This document shows positions 1-6,136 of a stretch of 6,136 nucleotides of DNA, one piece after another (the first letter of the stretch is position 1; each line of letters begins with the position of its first letter). A program made the position numbers and the translations under genes. The notes under the pieces were generated by a model. The model was given only the letters and a program-made list of their open reading frames with translations. It was not told where the DNA came from and searched no databases. This DNA is from Bacillus sp. (in: firmicutes) (GTDB taxonomy: Bacteria; Bacillota; Bacilli; Bacillales; Cytobacillaceae): NCBI GenBank assembly GCA_003457145.1, contig DMSR01000333.1, forward strand, positions 1 through 6,136, read 5' to 3'.

Positions 1-346
1 CTGTTTTCTTGGTGCTCCAGTGGTTCAGCGCATCTATACGCTGTGCCTTCAGCTCTGGACTCGAGATACTGATTTCTGCTGCAATCAGTTCGTTGGCTGG
101 ATATAGAAAGACATCGTTTTCCCCTACTAGATTGACTAGGTCATCATATAATTTTTGTGCTTGCAATAGATTATGTGTCACTATCAGGACGGGACGTTTC
201 GTCTGTTCATAAACAGATGCTAAAAAGACAGTCCGCGCCGAACCGGACAGGCCGGCGACAAGCTGTTCCCTCAGACCCGCATCCATTCCGGAAATCACCG
301 ACTGGACATCATCCTGATGACTAAAAAGAGCTTTCAGCCCCTGCAT
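1..346 (-). CDS. mfd: Transcription-repair coupling factor Mfd, N-terminal part (partial at window edge)
   Basis: Mfd is a cytoplasmic ATP-dependent DNA translocase that removes RNA polymerase stalled at lesions and recruits the UvrABC excision repair enzymes. Only the first 115 residues are visible, because the gene runs off the left edge; the family is usually close to 1,150-1,180 residues. The visible part matches the UvrB-like N-terminal region that binds UvrA. GLSGSAR (residues 32-38) is at the position of a degenerate Walker A-like motif, LIVTHN is at 54-59, and VFLYPANEL (79-87) and SSPELKAQR (95-103) are typical of this family. The ATG at 346-344 follows a good ribosome binding site, AGGGAGAGG, at about 360-352. 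The frame is open to the edge with no damage. fin lies upstream but is separated by a terminator and a repeat-like stretch, so mfd probably has its own promoter; I found no convincing one. Identity rests on recalled similarity to B. subtilis Mfd. Confidence 0.93.
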   Translation of the reverse strand, partial: MQGLKALFSHQDDVQSVISGMDAGLREQLVAGLSGSARTVFLASVYEQTKRPVLIVTHNLLQAQKLYDDLVNLVGENDVFLYPANELIAAEISISSPELKAQRIDALNHWSTKKT

Positions 347-430
347 CCAAACCTCTCCCTCTCTTAAGAAAATCCTAATCTTTGAATTTAAATTAATATT
401 TTATATAGCAAGTTGCTGATTCCGGCATTT

Positions 431-548
431 GTTGATATAGCGAAAGTCTCCAGACTCCTGCGCGAGAACCGTCAGGGGGACCCCGCATGCTAAGGAGATT
501 CATGACCCTTTTACTGCGGAAAGTGAAGCGCCGTGAGCGAAAATCTAC
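431..548. repeat. Decayed copy of a Bacillaceae intergenic repeat element
   Basis: This G+C-richer island sits in an A+T-rich gap. It resembles, from memory, a roughly 120-base non-coding repeat common in Bacillaceae genomes. That repeat begins GTTGATTGGAGCGGAAG, contains GAGACTCCTGCGGGA, GAGACCCC and GGAGGCTC in the middle, and ends GCGGAAAGCGAAGCGCC followed by GGAGCGGAAATCAAC. Here the matching pieces come in the same order: GTTGAT (431-436), AGCGAAAG (439-446), AGACTCCTGCG (452-462), GGGGGACCCC (475-484), AAGGAGATTC (492-501), GCGGAAAGTGAAGCGCC (516-532) and GAGCGAAAATCTAC (535-548). The ends are imperfect inverted repeats (GTTGAT against ATCTAC). No reading frame supports a protein here. 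Family membership is recalled rather than searched, and the copy is clearly diverged. Confidence 0.55.
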
Positions 549-591
549 AAAGCAAGTTTAACCAGTGCTTACATTGCCAATATATAAACAG

Positions 592-619
592 AAAAATGCT
601 TTGGATGAAAATCCAAAGC
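592..619 (-). terminator. Intrinsic terminator of fin
   Basis: A perfect 9-base inverted repeat (GCTTTGGAT at 598-606, ATCCAAAGC at 611-619) encloses a four-base loop. On the minus strand it is followed by a T run (592-596). It begins four bases after the fin stop codon, so it should end fin transcription before mfd. The stem is only moderately G+C rich, so some readthrough is possible. Confidence 0.75.
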
Positions 620-622
620 TTG

Positions 623-853
623 TCAGTGAATCAAATAGTCATTTTGATGGAAGTCCGGATTTTTTTCCAGAGCTTCCTGACAGTCTTCACAGATCGATTT
701 TATACGAATGTCTCCATTGCCCTCATAAGAAACCATTTCCTGGCGTTCACCATCGGTTAGCTTATGCAGTCCAAGGCTTTCACTATGGACAGACATCCTG
801 TCCAGCGAGCCGATATTCGTGCCGCAATGGCGGCAGAAATAATGTATAGCCAT
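623..853 (-). CDS. fin: Anti-sigma-F factor Fin
   Basis: Fin (formerly YabK) is a small forespore protein of B. subtilis that binds RNA polymerase and antagonises sigma-F, helping the switch to sigma-G. The predicted protein has 76 residues, the same length as recalled for the B. subtilis protein. It carries two CxxC pairs, CRHC at residues 7-10 and CEDC at 55-58, which suggest a zinc-ribbon-like fold. A conserved middle section (SLGLHKLTDGER, about 26-37) and the ending EALEKNP...HQ also fit. The ATG at 853-851 is chosen over an in-frame TTG at 868 because the ribosome binding site GGGAGGGA (866-859) lies between them. Its position between pth and mfd matches B. subtilis. A sigma-F-type promoter lies about 30 bases upstream and a terminator follows directly. 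Identity is strong; the biochemical role is transferred from the family. Confidence 0.92.
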   Translation of the reverse strand: MAIHYFCRHCGTNIGSLDRMSVHSESLGLHKLTDGERQEMVSYEGNGDIRIKSICEDCQEALEKNPDFHQNDYLIH

Positions 854-858
854 GCCCG

Positions 859-866
859 TCCCTCCC
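859..866 (-). promoter_or_regulatory. Ribosome binding site of fin (decides the start)
   Basis: GGGAGGGA lies five bases before the ATG at 853. An alternative in-frame TTG at 868 would put this site inside the coding region, so the ATG is preferred. Confidence 0.75.
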
Positions 867-882
867 AATATAAGTCATTATC

Positions 883-911
883 ATTATTGACTCAACAGAA
901 GGAACTTATGC
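883..911 (-). promoter_or_regulatory. Candidate sigma-F promoter of fin
   Basis: On the minus strand GCATA (911-907) and GTCAATAAT (891-883) are separated by 15 bases. This agrees with the forespore sigma-F pattern GYwTA-N15-GgnnAnAnT at every strongly conserved position except the second base of the -10. The start point would be near 876, giving a leader of about 23 bases that includes the ribosome binding site. B. subtilis fin is known to be transcribed by sigma-F, which supports the assignment. Confidence 0.65.
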
Positions 912-941
912 ACTTAGCTTATTCTATGTTTCTTTTTTTGG

Positions 942-970
942 ATTATATTACTCATTGGCTGATTTTGCAA
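942..970 (-). promoter_or_regulatory. Candidate sigma-A promoter upstream of fin
   Basis: TTGCAA (970-965), 17 bases, then a perfect TATAAT (947-942) on the minus strand fit a vegetative promoter. It lies upstream of the sigma-F candidate and 46 bases after the pth stop codon. If active, it would give some fin transcription outside the forespore. This is a sequence match only. Confidence 0.5.
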
Positions 971-1015
971 CGATAGATGTTTAAAGTCACCATATTCCCA
1001 CAATTGTAAAATTGG

Positions 1016-1576
1016 CTACTGATTAAATGTATTCATTACTTCTAGAAACGGCTTCTTTAACCAGGCTTCACAGGCGTCTGCCGCTTTAACCACCGCTTCT
1101 GCCATTTTTCCCTGTTCTTCTGTTGTAAAACGGCCGAGAACCCAGTCTGTGACCGCCATGCCATTCTGTGGACGGCTGATACCAACTCTTATTCGGTTAA
1201 ACTCTTGTGTCCCAGTATGGGCAATTGTCGATTTTATACCGTTGTGTCCACCTGCGCTGCCCTTTTGCCTCAAACGAATTTTACCCGTTGGCATATCAAG
1301 GTCATCATAAACGACCACTAAATCCTCAGTATCGATGTCATAGTAATCCATGACTGCCCTGATTGATTCACCTGATAGGTTCATATATGTAAGAGGCTTC
1401 AAAAGGATTACCTTTTCACCACCTGCATGGCCGATTCCATAAATACCCTTGTGCTTTGCCTGGTCCAATGGAATATTAAACTTTTTAGCGAGCTCATCAA
1501 TTACTTCAAATCCTATGTTATGCCTTGTCTTATCATACTGTCTTCCTGGATTCCCCAAACCTACAAACAACTTCAC
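1016..1576 (-). CDS. pth: Peptidyl-tRNA hydrolase Pth (SpoVC)
   Basis: Pth cleaves the ester bond of peptidyl-tRNA released by stalled ribosomes and recycles tRNA in the cytoplasm. In B. subtilis it is essential, and a mutant allele blocks sporulation, hence the name spoVC. The 186-residue protein is full length for the bacterial family. Visible motifs are VGLGNPG (5-11), TRHN with the catalytic histidine at 19, [10 protein letters not shown] (60-69) with the tRNA-contacting asparagine at 66, [14 protein letters not shown] (90-103) with the acidic catalytic partner at 91, and [11 protein letters not shown] (107-116). The start is GTG at 1576: AGGGGG ends seven bases upstream, and a GTG farther up (1594) would swallow that site. 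The gene follows ctc after a terminator and a structured leader. No terminator is visible after it, so transcripts may continue into fin. Confidence 0.96.
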   Translation of the reverse strand: MKLFVGLGNPGRQYDKTRHNIGFEVIDELAKKFNIPLDQAKHKGIYGIGHAGGEKVILLKPLTYMNLSGESIRAVMDYYDIDTEDLVVVYDDLDMPTGKIRLRQKGSAGGHNGIKSTIAHTGTQEFNRIRVGISRPQNGMAVTDWVLGRFTTEEQGKMAEAVVKAADACEAWLKKPFLEVMNTFNQ

Positions 1577-1583
1577 TAGTGGT

Positions 1584-1589
1584 CCCCCT
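1584..1589 (-). promoter_or_regulatory. Ribosome binding site of pth (decides a GTG start)
   Basis: AGGGGG with seven bases to GTG at 1576 fixes the start. The resulting N-terminus, beginning [10 protein letters not shown] after the initiator, agrees with the family. The site lies about eight bases downstream of the folded leader element, so that structure could influence ribosome access. Confidence 0.75.
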
Positions 1590-1596
1590 ATCACAA

Positions 1597-1651
1597 AAGC
1601 CCCAAGCGCCTTGAATGGCGAGACTTTGCCGGACGGCAGACACTTGGGCTC
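1597..1651 (-). other. Structured leader element of pth (three-way-junction-like)
   Basis: On the minus strand CCCAAG (1648-1643) can pair with CTTGGG (1606-1601). With one bulged G the stem extends outward through AG (1650-1649) and CT (1599-1598). Inside it two more hairpins form: TGCC/GGCA around GTCC (1638-1627), and CGCC/GGCG around ATTCAA (1620-1607). The outer stem is followed by a short TTTT run (1598-1595) and then by the pth ribosome binding site. The shape could be a weak terminator or attenuator, a translational control element, or the remnant of an intergenic repeat. I do not recognise a named RNA family. The fold was drawn by eye without energy calculation. Confidence 0.45.
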
Positions 1652-1689
1652 GACTATTCTCTACTGCATTTAAAAAATTGGATATGTTA

Positions 1690-1719
1690 ATCTTGCCTGC
1701 TAATTTATGGTTCTGTCAA
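1690..1719 (-). promoter_or_regulatory. Possible sigma-A promoter of pth
   Basis: A perfect TTGACA (1719-1714) is followed after 18 bases by CAAGAT (1695-1690), a weak -10 that matches TATAAT at only three positions including A2 and T6. It is the best vegetative match between the ctc terminator and pth. The weak -10 keeps confidence low. Confidence 0.3.
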
Positions 1720-1762
1720 TAGACTAGTCAGATCAGACACTACATTACCTGTATTCAAAACC

Positions 1763-1794
1763 GAAAAAGACGCAACCCTTAACTAGGCTACGTC
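1763..1794 (-). terminator. Intrinsic terminator of ctc
   Basis: Ten base pairs can form between GACGTAGCCT (1794-1785) and GGGTTGCGTC (1778-1769), counting three G-U pairs, around a six-base loop. A run of five T follows (1768-1764). It starts nine bases after the ctc stop codon. Confidence 0.75.
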
Positions 1795-1803
1795 AGTTCC
1801 AGC

Positions 1804-2436
1804 TTATTCTTCGCTTGCTTTTGTTTCTCTTCCTTCTTCATTTTCAGGTTGCCCCGGTTCCTGTTCTTCGCCAGAATTGATTTCTGATTCCTGTTTCGGT
1901 GGAAGGATTGAAACAATTACAGTTGCTTCATCATCGTTAATTTCGTAATCTCCGCCTTTGACATCCGCTATAGTCAAGTTTTCGCCAACTTGGAGGCCGG
2001 AAATATCTACGTCGATCGATTGGGGAATGCTGCTAGGAGTCGCGGTAATCGCCACTTCATGAATTGGCTGCTGCAATACGCCGCCATCCTTCACACCCGC
2101 TGCATCGCCAACCAGATGGATCCTTACGTTCGCATGTACCTTGGAGCTCTTGTCCACTACAAGGAAGTCGGCATGGAATACTTCATTCTTAATATGGTCT
2201 TGCTGGTAGGCAGTCAGCATGACGTCCTGCTTATTTCCGTCAATATCCAGTGAAATAACACCATTCCTGCCAACTTCCCGAATCGTTTTAATAAAATCAA
2301 TGCCGCTTATATATACGGATTTATTTTCTTTATTCTTCCCGTATACGACAGCAGGAATATTTCCCTCTTTACGTAGATTCCTCAAAGCAGAACCTTGAGA
2401 AACTTTTCGTTCATTAGCTTTCAATACTGCGCTCAT
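1804..2436 (-). CDS. ctc: 50S ribosomal protein L25, general stress protein Ctc
   Basis: This is the long (TL5/Ctc) form of bacterial ribosomal protein bL25, which binds 5S rRNA in the large subunit. In B. subtilis it is a general stress protein. The 210-residue protein has an N-terminal 5S-binding beta domain at about 4-93 (GSALRNLRKEGNIPAVVYGK at 15-34). A second C-terminal beta domain follows at about 100-180, with GGVLQQPIHEV at 118-128 and PSSIPQSIDVDISGLQVGE at 134-152. The protein ends in an acidic tail, residues 183-210, with 11 glutamates. B. subtilis Ctc is of similar length (about 204). The ATG at 2436 follows AGGAAGGGG (2453-2445). The gene sits between prs and pth as in B. subtilis, has its own sigma-B-like promoter and is bounded by terminators on both sides, so it is probably monocistronic. 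The symbol rplY is also used. Confidence 0.95.
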   Translation of the reverse strand: MSAVLKANERKVSQGSALRNLRKEGNIPAVVYGKNKENKSVYISGIDFIKTIREVGRNGVISLDIDGNKQDVMLTAYQQDHIKNEVFHADFLVVDKSSKVHANVRIHLVGDAAGVKDGGVLQQPIHEVAITATPSSIPQSIDVDISGLQVGENLTIADVKGGDYEINDDEATVIVSILPPKQESEINSGEEQEPGQPENEEGRETKASEE

Positions 2437-2480
2437 GGTTTTGTCCCCTTCCTATTCTATAAGTTCACTCTATATAAAAA

Positions 2481-2506
2481 ATGCCCCAAAACAGGAAGGT
2501 CTAAAC
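2481..2506 (-). promoter_or_regulatory. Candidate sigma-B promoter of ctc
   Basis: GTTTAG (2506-2501), 14 bases, GGGCAT (2486-2481) on the minus strand differ by one base in each box from the general-stress pattern GTTTAA-N12-15-GGGTAT. The spacing equals that of the classical B. subtilis ctc promoter as I recall it. The leader would be about 37 bases. The match implies induction of ctc by energy or environmental stress. Confidence 0.62.
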
Positions 2507-2540
2507 GTTCGAGTTTTCGTTTACCAGGAGCTCCCCGGAG

Positions 2541-2577
2541 AAAAAAACGTTTAGGCTTGCCAAACGGCAAGCCTAAA
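2541..2577 (-). terminator. Strong intrinsic terminator of the glmU-prs unit
   Basis: A perfect 12-base-pair stem (2550-2561 with 2566-2577) encloses the loop 2562-2565. On the minus strand it is followed, after two bases, by seven consecutive T (2547-2541). It starts 15 bases after the prs stop and separates prs from the ctc promoter. Confidence 0.9.
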
Positions 2578-2591
2578 ATTGCCTATTCAAT

Positions 2592-3548
2592 TTAATCAAA
2601 CAGAGTGCTGACAGATTGCTCTTCGTGGACACGGATAATCGCTTCCCCGATTAATGGAGCAACAGACAACTCTTTAATCTTTTCGATTTGCTTTTCTTCT
2701 GGAAGGGCAATTGAATTTGTTACAACCAGTTCTTTAATATTGGAGTTTTGGATACGCTCAATCGCAGGACCTGACAATACAGGGTGTGTACAGCATGCGT
2801 AAACTTCAAGCGCTCCATTTTCAACCAACGCATTGGCTGCCAATGTAATTGTTCCGGCTGTATCGATGATATCGTCAATCAATATTGCAACCTTGCCTTC
2901 GATGTTACCGACAATGTTCATGACTTCAGCAACATTTGGTTTTGGACGGCGCTTATCGATGATCGCAATCGGCGCTTTCAGTCTTTCAGCCATTTTCCTT
3001 GCACGTGTTACCCCGCCATGGTCTGGGGAAACAATCACAATGTCACCACTCAGGTCTTTACTCTGGAAGTGATCTGCAAGGATAGGGACACCCATCAAAT
3101 GATCAATAGGGATATCAAAGAATCCTTGAATCTGCGGTGCATGAAGGTCAAGTGTGATTACTCGTGTAGCCCCCGCTGTTTCAAGCAGGTTAGCAACTAA
3201 TTTTGCCGTAATTGGTTCACGAGCCCTCGCTTTTCGATCTTGTCGTGCATATCCATAATAAGGCATGACAATGTTAATAGTTTTAGCAGAAGCACGCTTC
3301 AACGCATCAATCATGATCAGTAATTCCATGATATTTTCATTTACAGGAGAGCTTGTGGATTGAATAACATAGACATCACAGCCTCGGATACTCTCTTCGA
3401 TATTAATCTGGATTTCTCCATCACTGAACTGAGAGACTGAACACTTTCCTAACTCCACTCCAATTACCTTGGCGATTTCCTCCGCAAGGGCAATATTTGA
3501 GTTAAGCGAAAAAACCTTTAAATTTGGGTCTAGATACTGGTTTGACAT
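2592..3548 (-). CDS. prs: Ribose-phosphate pyrophosphokinase (PRPP synthetase)
   Basis: Prs converts ribose 5-phosphate and ATP to 5-phosphoribosyl-1-pyrophosphate (PRPP) and AMP in the cytoplasm. PRPP feeds purine, pyrimidine, NAD, histidine and tryptophan synthesis. The 318-residue protein matches the class I bacterial enzyme (about 315-317). Visible motifs are FSDGE (41-45) of the ATP site, [13 protein letters not shown] (100-112), [14 protein letters not shown] (134-147) with the metal-binding histidine at 136, the flexible loop DKRRPKP (198-204) and the PRPP loop DDIIDTAGT (225-233). The ATG at 3548 follows GGAGGT (3559-3554). Only 16 bases separate it from the glmU stop and no terminator intervenes, so the two genes should share a transcript. 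A strong terminator follows. All catalytic regions are intact. Confidence 0.98.
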   Translation of the reverse strand: MSNQYLDPNLKVFSLNSNIALAEEIAKVIGVELGKCSVSQFSDGEIQINIEESIRGCDVYVIQSTSSPVNENIMELLIMIDALKRASAKTINIVMPYYGYARQDRKARAREPITAKLVANLLETAGATRVITLDLHAPQIQGFFDIPIDHLMGVPILADHFQSKDLSGDIVIVSPDHGGVTRARKMAERLKAPIAIIDKRRPKPNVAEVMNIVGNIEGKVAILIDDIIDTAGTITLAANALVENGALEVYACCTHPVLSGPAIERIQNSNIKELVVTNSIALPEEKQIEKIKELSVAPLIGEAIIRVHEEQSVSTLFD

Positions 3549-3564
3549 TATGGACCTCCAGGAT

Positions 3565-4962
<1,398 letters not shown>

Positions 4963-4974
4963 TTATCCATTACG

Positions 4975-5003
4975 AATATATCTTAAATAGCCATGCATTT
5001 CAA
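4975..5003 (-). promoter_or_regulatory. Sigma-A promoter of glmU-prs
   Basis: TTGAAA (5003-4998) and TATATT (4980-4975) are separated by 17 bases on the minus strand, five of six matches in each box. The predicted start near 4968 leaves a leader of about 30 bases holding the GGAGG site. It lets glmU-prs be expressed during growth independently of spoVG. Confidence 0.7.
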
Positions 5004-5113
5004 GGAATGAAGAACAAGTACATTTATTTGTCATTTGGCGGTTGTTCATTTTAGGAGAATAGGCTCCATGAGCAGCAAAAGAGGAGTTTCAGACCGAGGA
5101 AAAATGGGCATAT

Positions 5114-5143
5114 AAAAAGAGCCGTACTTAAGCAGCAGGCCCT
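5114..5143 (-). terminator. Probable terminator of spoVG
   Basis: AGGGCC (5143-5138) can pair with GGCTCT (5123-5118) around a 14-base loop with one G-U pair, followed by a T run (5118-5114). It lies about 20 bases after the spoVG stop. The stem is short and the loop long, so termination may be incomplete and let some spoVG transcript reach glmU. Confidence 0.5.
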
Positions 5144-5163
5144 TGATGTCTAACATTATATTT

Positions 5164-5454
5164 CTAGGAAGCTCCAGCTTCTTCGAATTCAACTTCTAGC
5201 TCACCCAAACGGTGATATTCTGCCAATACTGCGTCCTGAATCTTACCGCGTGTCCCCGAATTAATCGGATGCGCGATATCACGAAATTCACCATCAGGAG
5301 TCCGTTTGCTTGGCATTGCAACAAATAGGCCGTTATTTCCATCAATCACCCGGATATCGTGGACAACAAACTCGTTGTCAAGAGTGATGGAAGCGATTGC
5401 TCTCATCCGTCCATCTGTATTAACGCGGCGTAGTCTTACGTCAGTTACTTCCAT
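5164..5454 (-). CDS. spoVG: Septation and sporulation regulator SpoVG
   Basis: SpoVG is a small conserved nucleic-acid-binding protein. In B. subtilis it affects asymmetric septation and spore cortex formation, and in other Firmicutes it acts as a site-specific DNA- or RNA-binding regulator of capsule and virulence genes. The 96-residue protein is nearly identical to what I recall for the B. subtilis protein (97). Hallmarks are [20 protein letters not shown] (1-20), [20 protein letters not shown] (32-51), [12 protein letters not shown] (54-65) and the C-terminal helix [13 protein letters not shown] (68-80), followed by an acidic end. The ATG at 5454 is chosen because the ribosome binding site AAAGGTGG ends eight bases upstream; GTG codons at 5466 and 5463 overlap that site. 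A sigma-H-type promoter and an A+T-rich box precede the gene, and its order between ridA and glmU is the standard one. Confidence 0.97.
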   Translation of the reverse strand: MEVTDVRLRRVNTDGRMRAIASITLDNEFVVHDIRVIDGNNGLFVAMPSKRTPDGEFRDIAHPINSGTRGKIQDAVLAEYHRLGELEVEFEEAGAS

Positions 5455-5462
5455 TCTGTTCA

Positions 5463-5470
5463 CCACCTTT
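5463..5470 (-). promoter_or_regulatory. Ribosome binding site of spoVG (decides the start)
   Basis: AAAGGTGG lies eight bases before ATG 5454 and includes part of two in-frame GTG codons (5466-5461), which would otherwise extend the protein by four residues. The family N-terminus MEVTDV supports the ATG. Confidence 0.7.
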
Positions 5471-5497
5471 ACAAATAGATAAAATTCTAGTTAAATA

Positions 5498-5522
5498 ATT
5501 CCACAAGGAAACTTAAACTCCT
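5498..5522 (-). promoter_or_regulatory. Candidate sigma-H promoter of spoVG
   Basis: AGGAGTT (5522-5516), 11 bases, GTGGAAT (5504-5498) on the minus strand fit the sigma-H pattern RnAGGAwWW / RnnGAAT. The -10 GTGGAATT and the spacing are the same as in the classical B. subtilis spoVG promoter as I recall it (AGGATTT at -35). This predicts expression at the onset of stationary phase. Confidence 0.72.
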
Positions 5523-5524
5523 TC

Positions 5525-5552
5525 TTATTTTAAAAATATTTTTAAAGAAATA
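5525..5552 (-). promoter_or_regulatory. A+T-rich upstream box of spoVG, possible AbrB target
   Basis: This 28-base block contains a single G or C and lies directly upstream of the sigma-H -35. B. subtilis spoVG has an A+T box at the same place that raises promoter strength and is bound by the transition-state repressor AbrB. Position and composition agree; AbrB has no strict consensus, so binding is inferred. Confidence 0.5.
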
Positions 5553-5785
5553 GGGCAAATTCATGAATATTTCCTTATTGTAAACCCTGTCATTTTTGTG
5601 TTCATTAAAAAAACAGGCTCTTAAGTCTATTGACATCCAGGTACAATCGGCTTTAATTAATCATTATTTCCCTATCTCAATAAAATACCTAAGCCTTTTC
5701 CTCATACTTTTTTTCACGGGGCTAGAGGGAAGAATTCCAATTTAGCTGGATCTTCGATTGTTTTAATTAACTAATAAAGTCCATG

Positions 5786-5812
5786 AAAAAACGCTCGTTT
5801 ACTTAACGAGCG
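5786..5812 (-). terminator. Intrinsic terminator of ridA, overlapping its last codons
   Basis: A perfect 8-base-pair stem (AACGAGCG at 5805-5812 with CGCTCGTT at 5792-5799 on the plus strand) encloses a five-base loop. Six T follow on the minus strand (5791-5786). The upstream arm lies within the final codons of ridA and the stop codon is in the loop region, so the same bases code for protein and end the transcript. Confidence 0.85.
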
Positions 5813-6136
5813 CAATCACTTCTATTTCCACCAATGCATCCTTTGGAAGCCTGGCAACCTCCACTGTCGAGCGAGCAGGCTTGTGGCCATTGAAGTACTC
5901 CCCATACACCTCATTCAATTGGGCAAACTCATCCATGTTCTTTATAAAAACTGTAGCTTTCACGACAGTTTCAAGCGAAGCTCCTGCAGCCTCCAAAACA
6001 GCTTTAATGTTGTTAAACACCTGGTGTGCCTGAACCTTGATGTCGCCTTCAACCATGACTCCTTCTGGCGTCAAAGGAATCTGTCCAGAGCTGTAAAAAA
6101 GATTGTTCACAACGACTCCCTGGGAATAAGGGCCAA
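5799..6136 (-). CDS. ridA: Reactive intermediate deaminase RidA (YabJ), N-terminus off the window
   Basis: RidA (YjgF/YER057c/UK114 family; YabJ in B. subtilis) is a small trimeric cytoplasmic enzyme. It hydrolyses reactive enamines and imines formed by pyridoxal-phosphate enzymes such as threonine dehydratase. In B. subtilis yabJ is next to purR and has been linked to purine regulation. The frame is open to the right edge and 111 residues are seen; the family has about 125, so roughly the first 14 are missing. The fragment begins GPYSQG, part of the conserved start motif. It continues with [27 protein letters not shown], and [23 protein letters not shown] near the C-terminus. The last stretch supplies the substrate-carboxylate-binding arginine (PARST) and the conserved glutamate. 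A GTG at 6110 could look like a start but lies inside the conserved domain. The gene ends in a terminator that overlaps its last codons. Confidence 0.95.
   Translation of the reverse strand, partial: GPYSQGVVVNNLFYSSGQIPLTPEGVMVEGDIKVQAHQVFNNIKAVLEAAGASLETVVKATVFIKNMDEFAQLNEVYGEYFNGHKPARSTVEVARLPKDALVEIEVIALVK

Larger units (their letters stand above)
5467..5798. other. 332-base gap between ridA and spoVG
   Basis: Its spoVG-proximal part holds the spoVG promoter and A+T box (5498-5552), and its far end holds the T run of the ridA terminator. In between I see no supported gene on either strand. Weaker items are a minus-strand TGAACA-N16-TACAAT pair (5604-5577) that could be a second, sigma-A-type promoter for spoVG, and a nested inverted repeat at 5721-5746 (GCTA and TAGC outside, GGAA and TTCC inside) without a T run. 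There is also a plus-strand TTGACA-N17-TTAATT (5630-5658). None of these is strong alone. Confidence 0.45.

Noticed and set aside
854..868. Upstream TTG start giving an 81-residue Fin
   Set aside because: It would place the ribosome binding site inside the gene, and the family starts at the ATG.
533..976. Three overlapping plus-strand reading frames over fin
   Set aside because: They overlap each other, the fin gene and its terminator, and have no consistent start signal.
2784..3200. A 138-codon plus-strand reading frame opposite prs
   Set aside because: It is antisense to a highly conserved enzyme, cysteine-rich without a recognisable fold, and lacks a ribosome binding site; it is a shadow of prs.
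5053..5066. Small hairpin GGAG/CTCC between spoVG and glmU
   Set aside because: Only four base pairs with no T run or nearby signal.
5607..5640. Seven-T run on the minus strand at 5613-5607, possible terminator
   Set aside because: No upstream arm pairs with the bases before the T run well enough to form a stem.
5799..6110. ridA starting at the internal GTG (103 residues)
   Set aside because: The frame continues upstream with the conserved GPYSQG motif to the window edge, so the gene is cut by the window and not short.

Overview
The window is a housekeeping and sporulation segment of a Bacillaceae chromosome (Firmicutes, endospore-forming). All eight genes lie on the minus strand, in the order known from the Bacillus subtilis purR-to-mfd neighbourhood. 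Read in the direction of transcription (right to left) they are ridA/yabJ (5' end off the window), spoVG, glmU/gcaD, prs, ctc (ribosomal protein L25), pth/spoVC, fin/yabK and mfd (3' end off the window). The spore-former assignment rests on Fin and SpoVG, on promoter matches for sigma-F, sigma-H and sigma-B, and on strong GGAGG-type ribosome binding sites. The species cannot be read from the sequence.

Layout from right to left: 5799-6136 is ridA, whose terminator hairpin begins inside its last codons. 5467-5798 is a 332-base gap with an A+T-rich box and a sigma-H-type promoter for spoVG (5164-5454). 4939-5163 has a modest terminator and a good sigma-A promoter that starts a glmU-prs unit (glmU 3565-4938, prs 2592-3548, 16 bases apart), which ends in a strong terminator at 2541-2577. 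2437-2591 also carries a sigma-B-type promoter for ctc (1804-2436), which has its own terminator at 1763-1794. 1577-1762 is the pth leader, with a possible promoter and a folded three-way-junction-like element just before the ribosome binding site. pth (1016-1576) has no visible terminator and may read into fin. 854-1015 holds a sigma-A-like and, nearer the gene, a sigma-F-like promoter for fin (623-853). fin ends in an intrinsic terminator at 592-619. 347-591 before mfd (1-346) contains what looks like a decayed Bacillaceae intergenic repeat at 431-548.

Functionally, GlmU makes UDP-GlcNAc for the cell wall and Prs makes PRPP for nucleotides. L25/Ctc and Pth serve translation, Mfd couples repair to transcription and RidA detoxifies reactive enamines. 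SpoVG and Fin act in developmental regulation. No unknown multi-gene system is present: every gene belongs to a recognised family. The parts worth a second look are in the gaps, mainly the pth leader structure, the paired fin promoters and the repeat remnant upstream of mfd.
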